From Bordetella flabilis (lineage in GTDB: Bacteria > Pseudomonadota > Gammaproteobacteria > Burkholderiales > Burkholderiaceae_B): a DNA stretch of 64,000 nt. The stretch spans positions 372,001-436,000 of the forward strand of contig NZ_CP016172.1 of NCBI RefSeq assembly GCF_001676725.1. The letters are read 5' to 3'. Shown here piece after piece: positions 17,200-26,570 of this stretch. Each line of letters opens with the position of its first letter. The first letter of the stretch is position 1. Below the pieces are notes generated by a model. It saw only the letters and a program-made list of their open reading frames with translations. It ran no database searches and had not been told where the DNA came from. The translations under genes and the position numbers were made by a program.

Positions 17200-17835
17200 T
17201 CAGGCCTGGGTGGCCGCCACGATCCGGTAGCGCGAGGCGCCGTTCTGGGTCGAGGCCACGAGCACATAGCGGTCATAACGCCAGACGACGGGCGTGGCGG
17301 GCGGCTGCGGCAACTGGCGTGTATCGGCATTGCGCAACAGCGTGACATGGGGCCGGAAACGGTTCTCCGGCCTGGCAGGATGCAAGGGGCCGACCCAGTC
17401 CCACAAGCGCGCATGCTCGGCCTGCAGCCGTGCCGCGCCTTGGTCGTCTTCATCGGGTCGATGCTGGCCGCGGCCCGCGTCCATTTCGTCGTCGACAGGT
17501 GTCATCCCGCCGTCCGCCGGTCCGGCCCATACGATGCCCGGACGGGCGAACGCGCCGAAGCGGCTCAAGGTGACGGCGCCGGGCGCGATACGCTGCGTCT
17601 TCGTCGCCTGCGCCAAGGTGTGCATCACTTCGGGCGAGGTATCGCCCAGAAAGGCCAATGTCAGGTGCAGGGTATCCGGCCGCATGACGCGACCGCCGCA
17701 GGCGGCATGCGCCTGCTGTGCCCACTGCGTCAGCATCCGCAAGGTGACCGCATCGGGCCACAGCGCAAAAAACAGCCGGACGGAGCCGGCCTGTGCGGGT
17801 TCGGCAGACGGGAGCGGTTGCGATCGAGGGGCCAT
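17200..17835 (-). CDS. thpR: RNA 2',3'-cyclic phosphodiesterase
   Basis: A 211-residue 2H phosphoesterase with both signature tetrapeptides: HLTL at about residue 57 (TLHLTLAFLGDTSPE) and HVTL at about residue 163 (RPHVTLLRNAD), with LFFALWP at the N-terminus. The family opens 2',3'-cyclic phosphate ends of RNA. The protein is longer than the usual 175-190 residues because of an acidic insert between the two motifs (about residues 108-132, EMDAGRGQHRPDEDDQ), which may be a surface loop. The ATG at 17835 is preferred over 17895 because the extra leader is not conserved. Confidence 0.88.
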   Translation of the reverse strand: MAPRSQPLPSAEPAQAGSVRLFFALWPDAVTLRMLTQWAQQAHAACGGRVMRPDTLHLTLAFLGDTSPEVMHTLAQATKTQRIAPGAVTLSRFGAFARPGIVWAGPADGGMTPVDDEMDAGRGQHRPDEDDQGAARLQAEHARLWDWVGPLHPARPENRFRPHVTLLRNADTRQLPQPPATPVVWRYDRYVLVASTQNGASRYRIVAATQA

Positions 17836-17901
17836 GGCGGGACGGGTATGACGCTGGCGACGAAGGCCTCCAGCGTACACCCGTCGCGGCCGCATCCTGG
17901 C

Positions 17902-19422
17902 CTAGCGGTTCGCCACCGCGGCCGCGGCGGGCGCGGCGGCCTGCTGCGCCTGCTGGCTGTCCAGTCCCCAGCCGCCGCCCAGCGCGCGGATCAGGTTCAC
18001 GGTGGAGCGCGCGCGTTCTCCGTCCAACTGCACCGACACGCGCTGCTGGGTGAGCACCGTACGGTCGGAATCGATCACGTCCAGGTAGCTGATCGAGCCT
18101 TCCTTGTACTGGGTGTGGGAAAGCTGGGCGGCCCGCGACGAAGCCTGCACCGCCCGGTCCTGCGCCTGGGTCTGTTCGGTGAGGATGCGCAGGTTGGCCA
18201 GGTTGTCCTCGACTTCCCGGAACGCTCCGAGCACCGTCTGGCGGTAGTTGGCCACGTCTTCCTCATACGCTGCCCGCGCGCGATCCAGGCCGGCCTGGCG
18301 GCGGCCCGCATCGAAGATGGGCAACGTCAGCATGGCGCCCGTCAAGGGCCCCAGCAGGAAGGCCCGGCTGGACCATTCGAACAGGTTGCCCAGCTCCGAC
18401 GATTCGAAGCCGGCGTTGCCCGTAATGTTCAATTGCGGGAAAAAGGCCGCGCGCGCCGCACCGATGCGGTCGTTGGCCGCCGCCATGGCGCGTTCCGCGG
18501 CGGCGATGTCGGGCCGGCGCTCCAGCAGCGCGGACGGCAGGCCCGGCGGCACATTGATGACGACGCGGGATAGCGGGTTCGCGGGCAACGAAAACTCCGC
18601 GGGCGCCTTGCCCAGCAACACCGCCAGGGCGTGCTCCGAGGCGGCGCGCCGGCGGTCGATGCCCAGGGCCTCGGATTGCGCGGACGCCAGTTCCGAGCGG
18701 GCGCGGGCCACGTCGAGTTCGCTGATGTCGCCTTCCTTGTAGCGGCGTTCGACCAGATCCAGCGTCTGCTGGCGCAGGGCCAGCGTCTGCACGTAGAGCT
18801 GGCGCTCGGCATCGAGCTCTCGCACGATGAAGTAGTTTTCCGCCACGTCGGCCTGCAGCGCCAGTTGCACCGAACGCAGCAGCGCTTCGCTTTGCTGGGC
18901 GTCCGCGGTGGCGGCGTCCACGGTCGACGACACCCGGCCGAACAGGTCGGCTTCATACGAGACGCCCAACTGGCCGCGCCACAGCGTACCGGTGGTCGCC
19001 GGTCCGTCGTCCGCGAAACCTTGCGAGGCGGGCGAGGCCCGCTGCCTTGTGGGCCCGAACGCCGCGTTGACTTCCGGGAACAGGCCGGACCGCGCTTCGC
19101 GTTGCACGGCACGGGCCTGGGCCAGGCGCGCCGCGGCGGCCTTCAGGTTCTGGTTCGCTTCGGCGGCCTGGCTTTCCAGTGCGTCCAGGGTCGCATCGCC
19201 GAAGACCTTCCACCATTCGCCGCGCAGCGCGGCCTCGGACGGCTGGGCCGCCTTCCATTGGCCCGCCTGTTCCGGCGGCAGCGCTTCCTTGAAGGCCGCC
19301 GTCGTCGGCGCCGCCGGCCGTTCGTAGGTCGGCGTGAGCGAGCAGCCGGCCAGGATCAGGGCGGTCAGCGTGGACATCGAAAAGCGGTTCAGCGTTTTCA
19401 TCTGGGACTTCATGTCGGTCAT
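17902..19422 (-). CDS. RND efflux outer-membrane lipoprotein (NodT/OprN-type)
   Basis: A 506-residue outer-membrane factor with a lipobox (STLTALILAGC) and the conserved mature start CSLTPTYERP. The two repeated alpha-helical outer-membrane-efflux domains are visible: LEALESQAAEANQNLKAA-type (here LDALESQAAEANQNLKAAAAR), TLWRGQLGVSYEADLFGRV, RRPDIAAAERAMAAANDRIGAARAAFFPQL and GAFREVEDNLANL. It forms the outer-membrane channel for the RND pump encoded 9 bp upstream. Several in-frame ATGs lie close together (19422, 19413, 19401); the first is given. The C-terminus has an Ala/Gln-rich tail. Confidence 0.92.
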   Translation of the reverse strand: MTDMKSQMKTLNRFSMSTLTALILAGCSLTPTYERPAAPTTAAFKEALPPEQAGQWKAAQPSEAALRGEWWKVFGDATLDALESQAAEANQNLKAAAARLAQARAVQREARSGLFPEVNAAFGPTRQRASPASQGFADDGPATTGTLWRGQLGVSYEADLFGRVSSTVDAATADAQQSEALLRSVQLALQADVAENYFIVRELDAERQLYVQTLALRQQTLDLVERRYKEGDISELDVARARSELASAQSEALGIDRRRAASEHALAVLLGKAPAEFSLPANPLSRVVINVPPGLPSALLERRPDIAAAERAMAAANDRIGAARAAFFPQLNITGNAGFESSELGNLFEWSSRAFLLGPLTGAMLTLPIFDAGRRQAGLDRARAAYEEDVANYRQTVLGAFREVEDNLANLRILTEQTQAQDRAVQASSRAAQLSHTQYKEGSISYLDVIDSDRTVLTQQRVSVQLDGERARSTVNLIRALGGGWGLDSQQAQQAAAPAAAAVANR

Positions 19423-19431
19423 CCGATTCGA

Positions 19432-22400
19432 TTATTCAGCGCCGGGCACGGGGTGGCCGTGTGCCGGTGGTTGGCCGTCCGCCGGGGTGCCCGGCGCGTG
19501 ATGCTTGCTGGCCGAGTGCAGCTTGCGCGGGTTGATGGCACGCAGCGCCACGTAGAAGACCGGCGTCAGGAACAGGCCGAACAGCGTTACGCCCAGCATG
19601 CCGAAGAACACCGCGATACCCATGGCGTGGCGCATTTCGGAGCCGGCGCCCGACGAGTAAACCAGCGGAACCACACCCATGATGAAAGCGATGGAGGTCA
19701 TCAGGATGGGCCGCAGGCGCAGGCGGCAGGCCTCGATCGCCGCGTCGAAGGCGGTACGCCCCTGCATCTCCAGTTCGCGGGCGAACTCCACGATCAGGAT
19801 GGCGTTCTTGCATGCCAGCCCCACCAGCACCATCAAGCCGATCTGCGTGAAGATGTTGTTGTCCCCCCGCGTCAGCCACACGCCGGTCAGCGCCGCCAGG
19901 ATGCTCATGGGCACGATCAGGATGACCGCCAGCGGCAGCGTCAGGCTTTCATACATGGCCGCCAGCACCAGGAACACCAGCAGCACGCTGATCGGGAAGA
20001 CCCAGATGCCGGCGTTGCCCGCGAGGATCTGCTGGTACGTCAGGTCCGTCCATTCGAACTTGATCCCGCGCGGCAAGGTCTCCGCCGCGATGCGCTCGGC
20101 GGCTTCCTTGGCCTGGTCGGACGAATAGCCGGGAGCCGGCCCGCCGTTGATGTCGGCGGCGGTATAGCCGTTGTAGCGCACCACCATTTCAGGGCCGTAG
20201 GTCTGCGACACCCGCACCAGCGAAGACAGCGGCACCATCTCGCCCGCGGCGTTGCGGGTCTTCAGCAAGCCGATGTCCTCGGCGCGGGCGCGGAAAGGCG
20301 CGTCGGCCTGGGCACGTACCTGGAACACACGGCCGAAGCGGTTGAAGTCGTTCACATACAGCGAGCCCAGGTAAATCTGCATGGTGTCGAAGACATCGGT
20401 CACCTTCACGCCCAGCTGCTTGGCCTTGACGCGGTCCAGGTCCACGTCCAGCTGCGGCACGTTGATCTGGTAGTTGGTGAACGACGGTCCCAGCTCAGGC
20501 GCCTTGGCGGCGGCCGCCATGAAAGACTGCGTGGCGCGGTCCAGCGCTTCGTAGCCGAGCGCCCCGCGGTCCTCGATCTGCAGCTTGAAGCCGCCCAGCG
20601 TGCCCAGGCCCATGACGGGCGGCGGCGGGAACACGGCGATGAACGCGTCCTTCACGGCGCCGAACTTCTGGTTCAGCGAGGCCGCGATCTTGTCGGCCGG
20701 CAGTCCGTCCTTCACCCGCTCATCGAAGGGCTTGAGCGTGACGAATACGATGCCCGCGCTGGAGCTATTGGTGAACCCGTTGATGGACAGGCCGGGAAAG
20801 GACACGGCATGGTCTACGCCCGGTTCCTTCATGGCGATGTCGCCCATGCGCCGGATCACGTCTTCCGTGCGGTCCAGGGAAGCGCCGTTGGGCAACTGCG
20901 CGAAGCCCACCAGGTATTGCTTGTCCTGGGCCGGCACGAAACCGCCCGGCACGATGTACGAGATACCCACCGTCGCCGCCAGCAGCACCGCGTACACGGC
21001 CAGGCTGGCGGACTTGCGCTGGATCACGCCGCCGACGTTGGACGAATAGCGATCGGAGGCGCGGTTGAACACGCGGTTGAAGGCAGCGAAGAACCGGCCC
21101 AGCACGCGGTTCATGACGCGCGTCAGCCAATCCGGCTTGGCATCATGGCTCTTGAGCAGCAGGGCGGCCAGGGCCGGCGACAAGGTCAGCGAGTTGAAGG
21201 CCGAGATCACGGTGGAGATGGTGATCGTCATGGCGAACTGCTTGTAGAACTGGCCGGTCAGGCCCGTCATGAAGGCCAGCGGCACGAACACGGCAGCCAG
21301 GGTCAGCGCGATGGCGATGATGGGCCCGCTGACTTCCTGCATGGCGCGGTATGTCGCGTCGCGTGGCGATAGCCCGGCGGCAATGTTCCGCTCGACGTTC
21401 TCCACCACCACGATGGCGTCGTCCACCACGATACCGATGGCCAGCACCATGCCGAACAGGGACAGGGCGTTGATCGAATAGCCGAAGGCCAGCAGCAACG
21501 AGAACGTGCCGATGATGGACACCGGTACCGCCAGCAGCGGGATCAGCGATGCGCGCCACGTCTGCAGGAAGACGATCACCACGATGACCACCAGCGCGAT
21601 GGCCTCCAGCAGGGTATGCACCACCGCCTCGATACTGGCGCGCACGAATTGCGTGGGGTCATACACGACGTCGTACTTCACCGAGGGCGGGAAGTCCGCC
21701 GACAGCTCCTTCATGGCTTCGCGCACCTGCTTGGACACGTCCAGCGCGTTGGCGCCCGGTGCCTGCATGATGCCCAGCGCCACCGCCGGCTTGTTATCCA
21801 GCAGCGAACGCAGGCCGTATTCGGCGGCGTCCAATTCCACGCGGGCCACGTCGCCCAGGCGCACCACGCCGCCGTCCGGAGAGGTCTTCAGCACAATGTC
21901 GCGGAATTCCTCTTCGCTTTGCAGGCGGCCCTGGGTATTGACGTTCAACTGCAGCGGAACATTGTTCAGGGTGGGCGAGGCGCCGATGACGCCCGCGGCG
22001 ACCTGCACGTTCTGCTCGCGGATCGCGCTGACCACGTCGTTGGCCGTCATGCCGAGCCGCGCGACCTTCTGCGGATCCAGCCAGACGCGCATGGAATAGT
22101 CGCCCGACCCCCACAGCTGCACGTCGCCCACGCCGGAGATCCGCGCCAGGCGGTCCTTGACATTGAGCACCGCGTAGTTGCGCAGGTACGTCATGTCGTA
22201 GCGGTTGTCCGGCGAAATCAGGTGGACCACCAGCGTCAGGGTCGGCGAGCTCTTGGCCGTCGTCACGCCCAGGCGCTGTACGTCATCCGGCAGGCGCGGC
22301 AGCGCCTGGGACACGCGGTTCTGCACCAGCTGTTGGGCCTTGTCGGGGTCCACGCCCAGCTTGAAGAAGACCGTCAGCGTCATGTTGCCGTCGCTGTTGG

Positions 22401-22650
22401 CCTGCGCCTGCATGTACAGCATGTTCTCGACGCCGTTGATCTCCTCTTCCAGCGGCGCGGCCACGGTTTCGGCGATCACCTTGGGGTTGGCGCCCGGATA
22501 CTGGGCGCGCACCACCACGGAAGGCGGTACGACTTCCGGGTACTCGGATATCGGCAGCTGGAACATGGCCAGTATCCCGGCCAGGAGAATCAGCACCGAT
22601 AGCACGCCCGCGAAGATCGGGCGATCGATGAAGAATTTGGATATGTTCAT
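19432..22650 (-). CDS. RND multidrug efflux pump inner-membrane subunit (MexF/OqxB-like)
   Basis: A 1072-residue HAE1-family RND transporter. The N-terminus ([33 protein letters not shown]) and porter-domain sequences such as [19 protein letters not shown] and [13 protein letters not shown] are most like MexF and OqxB. The proton-relay helix 4 shows [27 protein letters not shown]-type sequence, with the paired Asp residues. The C-terminal half repeats the fold and ends in [21 protein letters not shown]. It exports hydrophobic drugs such as chloramphenicol and quinolones in characterised relatives. GAGAG precedes the ATG; the adaptor gene ends 23 bp upstream. Confidence 0.95.
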   Translation of the reverse strand: [1072 protein letters not shown]

Positions 22651-22673
22651 GACGCTCTCGGTGGCGGATCGGG

Positions 22674-23879
22674 TCAGGCGGGGTTGGCGGGAGCCTGCGC
22701 GCCGCTGGTCTGCGTGGGCGGCTCCAGGCCGGCCATGGGCACCAGGTGCGGGTCGACGGCGTCGCCGGGCCGCACGCGTTGCAGGCCGTTGACGACGATG
22801 CGCTCGCCCGGCTTCAGCCCGGCGCTGACGACGCGCAGGCCATCCTGGGCCGAACCCAGCTGCACTTCGCGGTACTGCGCCTTGTTCTGCGCGTCCACGA
22901 CCATCACGAAACGCTTGCTCTGGTCGGTGCCCAGGGCTTTTTCATCGATCAGGATGGCCTTGTGCGGGTCGCCGCCGCCCAGGCGGATGCGGGCGTACAG
23001 GCCCGGCACCAGGGCGCCGTCCGGATTGTCGAAGGTGGCGCGCACGCGGATGGTGCCCGAGCTGGTGTCCAGCCGGTTGTCCACGTACTGCACCTTGCCC
23101 TGGCGCGAGTAGCCGTCCTCGTTGGCGAGCCCCATGAAGACAGGCACCTGGCCCGATTTGCCGGTACGCGCCGGATTGACGTACTTCAGGAAGCTTTGTT
23201 CGTCCACGTCGAACGATGCATACATCGGATCGACCGATACCAGCGTGGTCAGCGCCGTGGAGCCGGCGCCCGCGGCCACCAGGTTGCCGACGGTCACCTC
23301 GGCGCGCGACACCCGGCCCGAAACGGGGGCCAGGATGCGCGTGTAGCCGAGGTTCAGCCGGGCAATCTCCAGCGCCGCTTGCGCCGCCTTCAGGCTGGCC
23401 GCGGCTTCACGCGCGTCGTTCTGCCTCTGCTCCAGATCGCGGCGCGCGATGGCGTTGTCGGCGATCAGCCGCTGCGCCCGGGCCAGTTCGGAAGCGGTAT
23501 AGGCGACACGCGCCTTGGCGCCCGCCAGGTTGGCCTCGGCGCGATCCACCTCGGCCTGATAGGGCAAGGGGTCGATGGTAAAGAGTTCGTCGCCCTTGTG
23601 GACCAGGCTGCCATCCTTGAAATGGACGGCGATCAGGGTACCCGACACGCGCGGCCGGATTTCGACCCGGTCCACCGCTTCCAGGCGTCCGGAATAGCTT
23701 TGCCAGTCGGTGATCGACCGTTCGACCACTTCGGCCACGTCCACGGGGGCCGCCGGGGGCGCGCTGGCCGCGGTGGCGGTATTGTTCCCCTGGCCGCGAA
23801 GAACGGCGATACCGCCGGCGATGGCGATAAGAGCGGCGAACGTGGCCGCCAATGCGTAGCGACTGCGCAACACAGACAT
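22674..23879 (-). CDS. RND efflux periplasmic adaptor (MexE-like membrane fusion protein)
   Basis: A 401-residue membrane fusion protein and first gene of a three-gene efflux operon. It has an N-terminal membrane helix or signal at about residues 9-30, then the lipoyl/hairpin region (YSGRLEAVDRVEIRPRVSGTLIAVHFKDGSLVHKGDELFTIDP), coiled-coil helices (ANLAGAKARVAYTASELARAQRL), and the beta-barrel segment ILAPVSGRVSRAEVTVGNLV, VDPMYASFDVDEQSFLKYV. The last two phrases are characteristic of MexE/OqxA. AAGGA precedes the ATG. A divergent LysR gene lies 402 bp upstream and probably regulates the operon. Confidence 0.93.
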   Translation of the reverse strand: MSVLRSRYALAATFAALIAIAGGIAVLRGQGNNTATAASAPPAAPVDVAEVVERSITDWQSYSGRLEAVDRVEIRPRVSGTLIAVHFKDGSLVHKGDELFTIDPLPYQAEVDRAEANLAGAKARVAYTASELARAQRLIADNAIARRDLEQRQNDAREAAASLKAAQAALEIARLNLGYTRILAPVSGRVSRAEVTVGNLVAAGAGSTALTTLVSVDPMYASFDVDEQSFLKYVNPARTGKSGQVPVFMGLANEDGYSRQGKVQYVDNRLDTSSGTIRVRATFDNPDGALVPGLYARIRLGGGDPHKAILIDEKALGTDQSKRFVMVVDAQNKAQYREVQLGSAQDGLRVVSAGLKPGERIVVNGLQRVRPGDAVDPHLVPMAGLEPPTQTSGAQAPANPA

Positions 23880-24281
23880 GTCGAATCCTTGAAGGGGGCG
23901 AAGCGGTCATGGCGAACGATCCCGCTGTCTTACACGGCAGCGGCGCGGGTCACGGAAGCCAGGTGCCGGGACGGCGGCCTGGGCGCGGCACAGCCGCACA
24001 TGCGCTTGAATTGTGGTTATCCACGCCGTGGCGTGGTCTGTCGGCCGGCCGGTCGTTGGCGAAAACCGGTTGGGCGCGACGCGCATCCGTGACGGAAAGC
24101 AGGGGCAAAGGCGCCCGGAGGCCGGGACGCCGATCGATCCATTTCCGCCTGGTTAATCGGAATGGACGCATTCTGGCTGTTTTGTTGCCACGAATAAATA
24201 TCTATACTCAAACAACTCTATTCGGCCATCTCGAACAATTATTTGTTCATAATGCCGTCACACCCTTGCCGAGGTCGCACC
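23880..24281. promoter_or_regulatory. Divergent regulatory region of the RND operon and LysR gene
   Basis: A 402-bp gene-free region. Its right third is notably AT-rich. A perfect inverted repeat GAACAA-TTAT-TTGTTC spans 24233-24248, 33 bp before the LysR start, and a possible plus-strand promoter reads TTGTTG (24182-24187), 15 bp, TATACT (24203-24208). The left part (23940-24150) is GC-rich with no recognised element. The palindrome is a plausible LysR autoregulatory site; this is untested. Confidence 0.5.
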
Positions 24282-25382
24282 ATGGATCGTTTTCAGGCCA
24301 TGCAGGTGTTTGTCAGGGTGGTCGACGCGAACAGCTTCACCCGCGCCGCCGATCATCTTGGCCTGCCCCGCACCACCGTCACCACCATCATCCAGAACCT
24401 TGAGAAGCTGCTGAATGTGCGGCTGCTCAATCGCACCACCCGACGGCTCAGCCTGACGCCGGATGGGGCCGCCTATTACGAACGCTGCGTCCGCATCCTC
24501 GCCGACGTGGAAGAAGCCGAGGCGGCCTTCATGGATGCGTCGCGCCGTCCACGCGGAAAACTGCGCATCGACACGCCGGCCGCCATCGGCAGGCTGATCC
24601 TGATTCCATCATTGTGCGAATTCCACGAACGCTATCCCGATATCGAACTGGTGATCGGCATGGGCGACCGCCCGGTGGACCTGGTGCAGGAGGCCGTGGA
24701 CTGCGTCATCCGGGTCGGGGAGTTGAAGGACTCCAGCATGGTCGCGCGCCGCATCGGCATGTTCGAAGGAATGAGTTGCGCCGCGCCCAGCTACATCGAA
24801 GCCCACGGCGAACCGCAGACCCTGGAGGACCTGGCTGAACACCAGGCGGTGCATTATTTCTCCAGCCGCACCGGCCGCGTCATCGACTGGGACTTCATGG
24901 TCGACGGCGAAGCCATCGAGGTCAAAGTGCCTGGCATCGTGTCGGTCAACGATTCGGAAGCCTATATGGCGTGCGGCCTGCAGGGATTCGGGCTGATACA
25001 GCCGCCGCGCTTCATGGCCTTGCCGTATCTGCAAAGCGGGGCGCTCAAGGAGATCCTGCCGGCCTGGAAGCCCAAGCCCATGCCGATATCCGTGGTGTAC
25101 CCGCACAACCGGCATCTGTCCCCCAAGGTGCGGGCCTTCACCGACTGGGCGGCGGAAATCTTCAGCCGTTGCCCGCTGTTGAGCGGCCGCAGCGATGTGA
25201 TCGACAGTGAATGCACCTGGGCCGGCCAGGACATCAGGCAGCGCCACACGTTCGAGCGCGATACGGCAACGGCTGCTGCCCGGGCCGTCGCGCCGGCCGC
25301 CGGCGCCTCCGCCTCCGTACCGGCGGCGGTATTGCCGCTGCATGGCGCCGAGGCGGGCCTGGCGCCGAAGATATCGGCCTGA
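24282..25382 (+). CDS. LysR-family transcriptional regulator (CrgA-like), adjacent to RND operon
   Basis: A 366-residue LTTR started at the ATG at 24282 (MDRFQAMQVFVRVVDANSFT), the family's standard N-terminus. The helix-turn-helix is at about residues 18-38 (SFTRAADHLGLPRTTVTTIIQNLE), followed by VRLLNRTTRRLSLTPDGAAYY. The effector domain (GKLRIDTPAAIGRLILIPSL, GMGDRPVDLVQEAVDCVIRVGEL) is of the CrgA subgroup. It is about 60 residues longer than usual because of an Ala-rich C-terminal tail (about 325-366) with no recognised function. It is divergent from the efflux adaptor gene and is the natural candidate regulator of the pump. Confidence 0.88.
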   Translation: MDRFQAMQVFVRVVDANSFTRAADHLGLPRTTVTTIIQNLEKLLNVRLLNRTTRRLSLTPDGAAYYERCVRILADVEEAEAAFMDASRRPRGKLRIDTPAAIGRLILIPSLCEFHERYPDIELVIGMGDRPVDLVQEAVDCVIRVGELKDSSMVARRIGMFEGMSCAAPSYIEAHGEPQTLEDLAEHQAVHYFSSRTGRVIDWDFMVDGEAIEVKVPGIVSVNDSEAYMACGLQGFGLIQPPRFMALPYLQSGALKEILPAWKPKPMPISVVYPHNRHLSPKVRAFTDWAAEIFSRCPLLSGRSDVIDSECTWAGQDIRQRHTFERDTATAAARAVAPAAGASASVPAAVLPLHGAEAGLAPKISA

Positions 25383-25423
25383 TGCGGCCGGCCGGCGATG
25401 ATCGCTGACGTGGGGACGCGACC

Positions 25424-26341
25424 ATGAAAGGGTCGCGCCAGTCGCTGACATCGCTGCGGATTTTCCTGGCGGCGGCGCGGCACCTGAACTTCAGCCGCGC
25501 CGCCGAGCAGCTCAGCCTGACGCAGAGCGCGGTCAGCAAGCATATCCAGGCCACCGAGGCACGCCTCGGCGTAAGCCTGTTCAAGCGGACCTCCGCCGGC
25601 TTGCGCCTTACCTATGCCGGCGCCCTCTACCTGGAGCGCGTCAGCGCCGCGGTACGCCTGCTCGACGAAGCCGACGCCGTGGTGGCGCGTCCCGACGCGC
25701 GCGTGGCGTTGAACATCGCGGTCTCCCCGTCCTTCGCGCAGTTCTGCCTGATTCCGGGGCTCCGCGCGTTCTTCGACATGCATCCGGAGATCCGCATCAA
25801 CCTGCGTCCGCGCCTGCTGTACGGCCGTGACAAGGCGGAACGGTTCGATGCGGAGATCCAGCTGCATACCGGCCACATGGCGGGCATGACCACCCAATAC
25901 CTCTGCGGGAGGGAGATGGCGCTCGTCGGCGCGCCGTCGCTGTTCGAGCGCAACCCCGTGCGGACCATCGACGACCTGGCCGGTGTGCCGCTGCTCAAAC
26001 GGGCGCAGCGCGGATACGGGTGGGACGAATGGAAGGCGGACATCGCCCCCGACTGGCCCGGCCCGGCGCCCACCGCACCCGAATACGAAGGCTTCTCGGT
26101 GCTCATGCCCGCCGTGATGAACGCCTTGGGCGTAGCCGTCGTGCCCCTGTGCATGGTCGTCGACGCACTGCGTGCCGGCCAGCTCCAGCGGCCCCTGGGC
26201 GAATCGGTGGAAGGCCGCTACGCGTATTACCTGATGCGGCCCCGCCCCGATGTCGGAGGGCCTTATCTGGATGCCTGGTGCGACTGGATTGCCGCCCGCG
26301 CCCAGGCGCTGAACGCCGCCGTCCACGCCCTGGTGGCGTAG
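25424..26341 (+). CDS. LysR-family transcriptional regulator (GcvA-like)
   Basis: A 305-residue LTTR with GGGGA 9 nt before the ATG. The helix-turn-helix (LRIFLAAARHLNFSRAAEQLSLTQSAVSKHIQATEARLGVSLFKR) is GcvA-like, and the effector domain begins at about residue 90 (VALNIAVSPSFAQFCLIPGLRAF). It precedes, in the same direction, a Bug solute receptor and an M28 peptidase; the intervening 261 bp contain two perfect palindromes that could be its binding sites. Separate from, and not closely similar to, the LysR gene immediately upstream. Confidence 0.88.
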   Translation: MKGSRQSLTSLRIFLAAARHLNFSRAAEQLSLTQSAVSKHIQATEARLGVSLFKRTSAGLRLTYAGALYLERVSAAVRLLDEADAVVARPDARVALNIAVSPSFAQFCLIPGLRAFFDMHPEIRINLRPRLLYGRDKAERFDAEIQLHTGHMAGMTTQYLCGREMALVGAPSLFERNPVRTIDDLAGVPLLKRAQRGYGWDEWKADIAPDWPGPAPTAPEYEGFSVLMPAVMNALGVAVVPLCMVVDALRAGQLQRPLGESVEGRYAYYLMRPRPDVGGPYLDAWCDWIAARAQALNAAVHALVA

Positions 26342-26366
26342 TCCCGCGGCACGCCCCGGACGCGGC

Positions 26367-26394
26367 CATCCGCCATCCATCATCCATCATCCAT
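26367..26394 (+). repeat. Short 7-bp tandem repeat CATCCAT
   Basis: Three exact copies of CATCCAT (26374-26394) follow one degenerate copy CATCCGC (26367-26373), just after the LysR stop codon. A short microsatellite of the slippage type, outside any gene. No function is evident. Confidence 0.6.
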
Positions 26395-26502
26395 CGTCCG
26401 CCACGCGCCGCTCGTCACGACGCCTGATCCGTCGCGCGCCACGCCTCATCCGTGACCCGCCATCGGCGGGCGCAGGCCGCCTGGCGATGCAGCCATGCCA
26501 GG

Positions 26503-26519
26503 TATTCCAAATTGGAATA
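26503..26519. promoter_or_regulatory. Perfect 17-bp palindrome upstream of Bug receptor gene
   Basis: TATTCCAA-A-TTGGAATA is a perfect inverted repeat with a single central base. It lies 84 bp before the receptor start and has the T-N11-A character of LysR-type operators. It is a candidate binding site for the adjacent LysR protein. Confidence 0.5.
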
Positions 26520-26555
26520 GTGCATGCCCATACTTCCATTGCGGTCGATAGTGCC

Positions 26556-26570
26556 CGAATTCAGAATTCG
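26556..26570. promoter_or_regulatory. Perfect 15-bp palindrome upstream of Bug receptor gene
   Basis: CGAATTC-A-GAATTCG is a second perfect inverted repeat, centred 52 bp downstream of the first and 33 bp before the receptor's ATG. Its position next to the start is compatible with an operator or the activation half-site of a LysR-regulated promoter. Confidence 0.4.

Noticed and set aside
18631..21372. A 913-codon plus-strand open frame opposite the RND genes
   Set aside because: It is Arg/Gly/His/Gln-rich low-complexity translation lying antisense to two strongly conserved genes (the pump and its outer-membrane factor). High GC content keeps such frames open.
26367..26394. CATCCAT repeats as a CRISPR or phase-variation element
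   Set aside because: The copies are 7 bp, direct, unspaced and outside any gene or promoter core; no spacers exist. It is kept only as a short tandem repeat.
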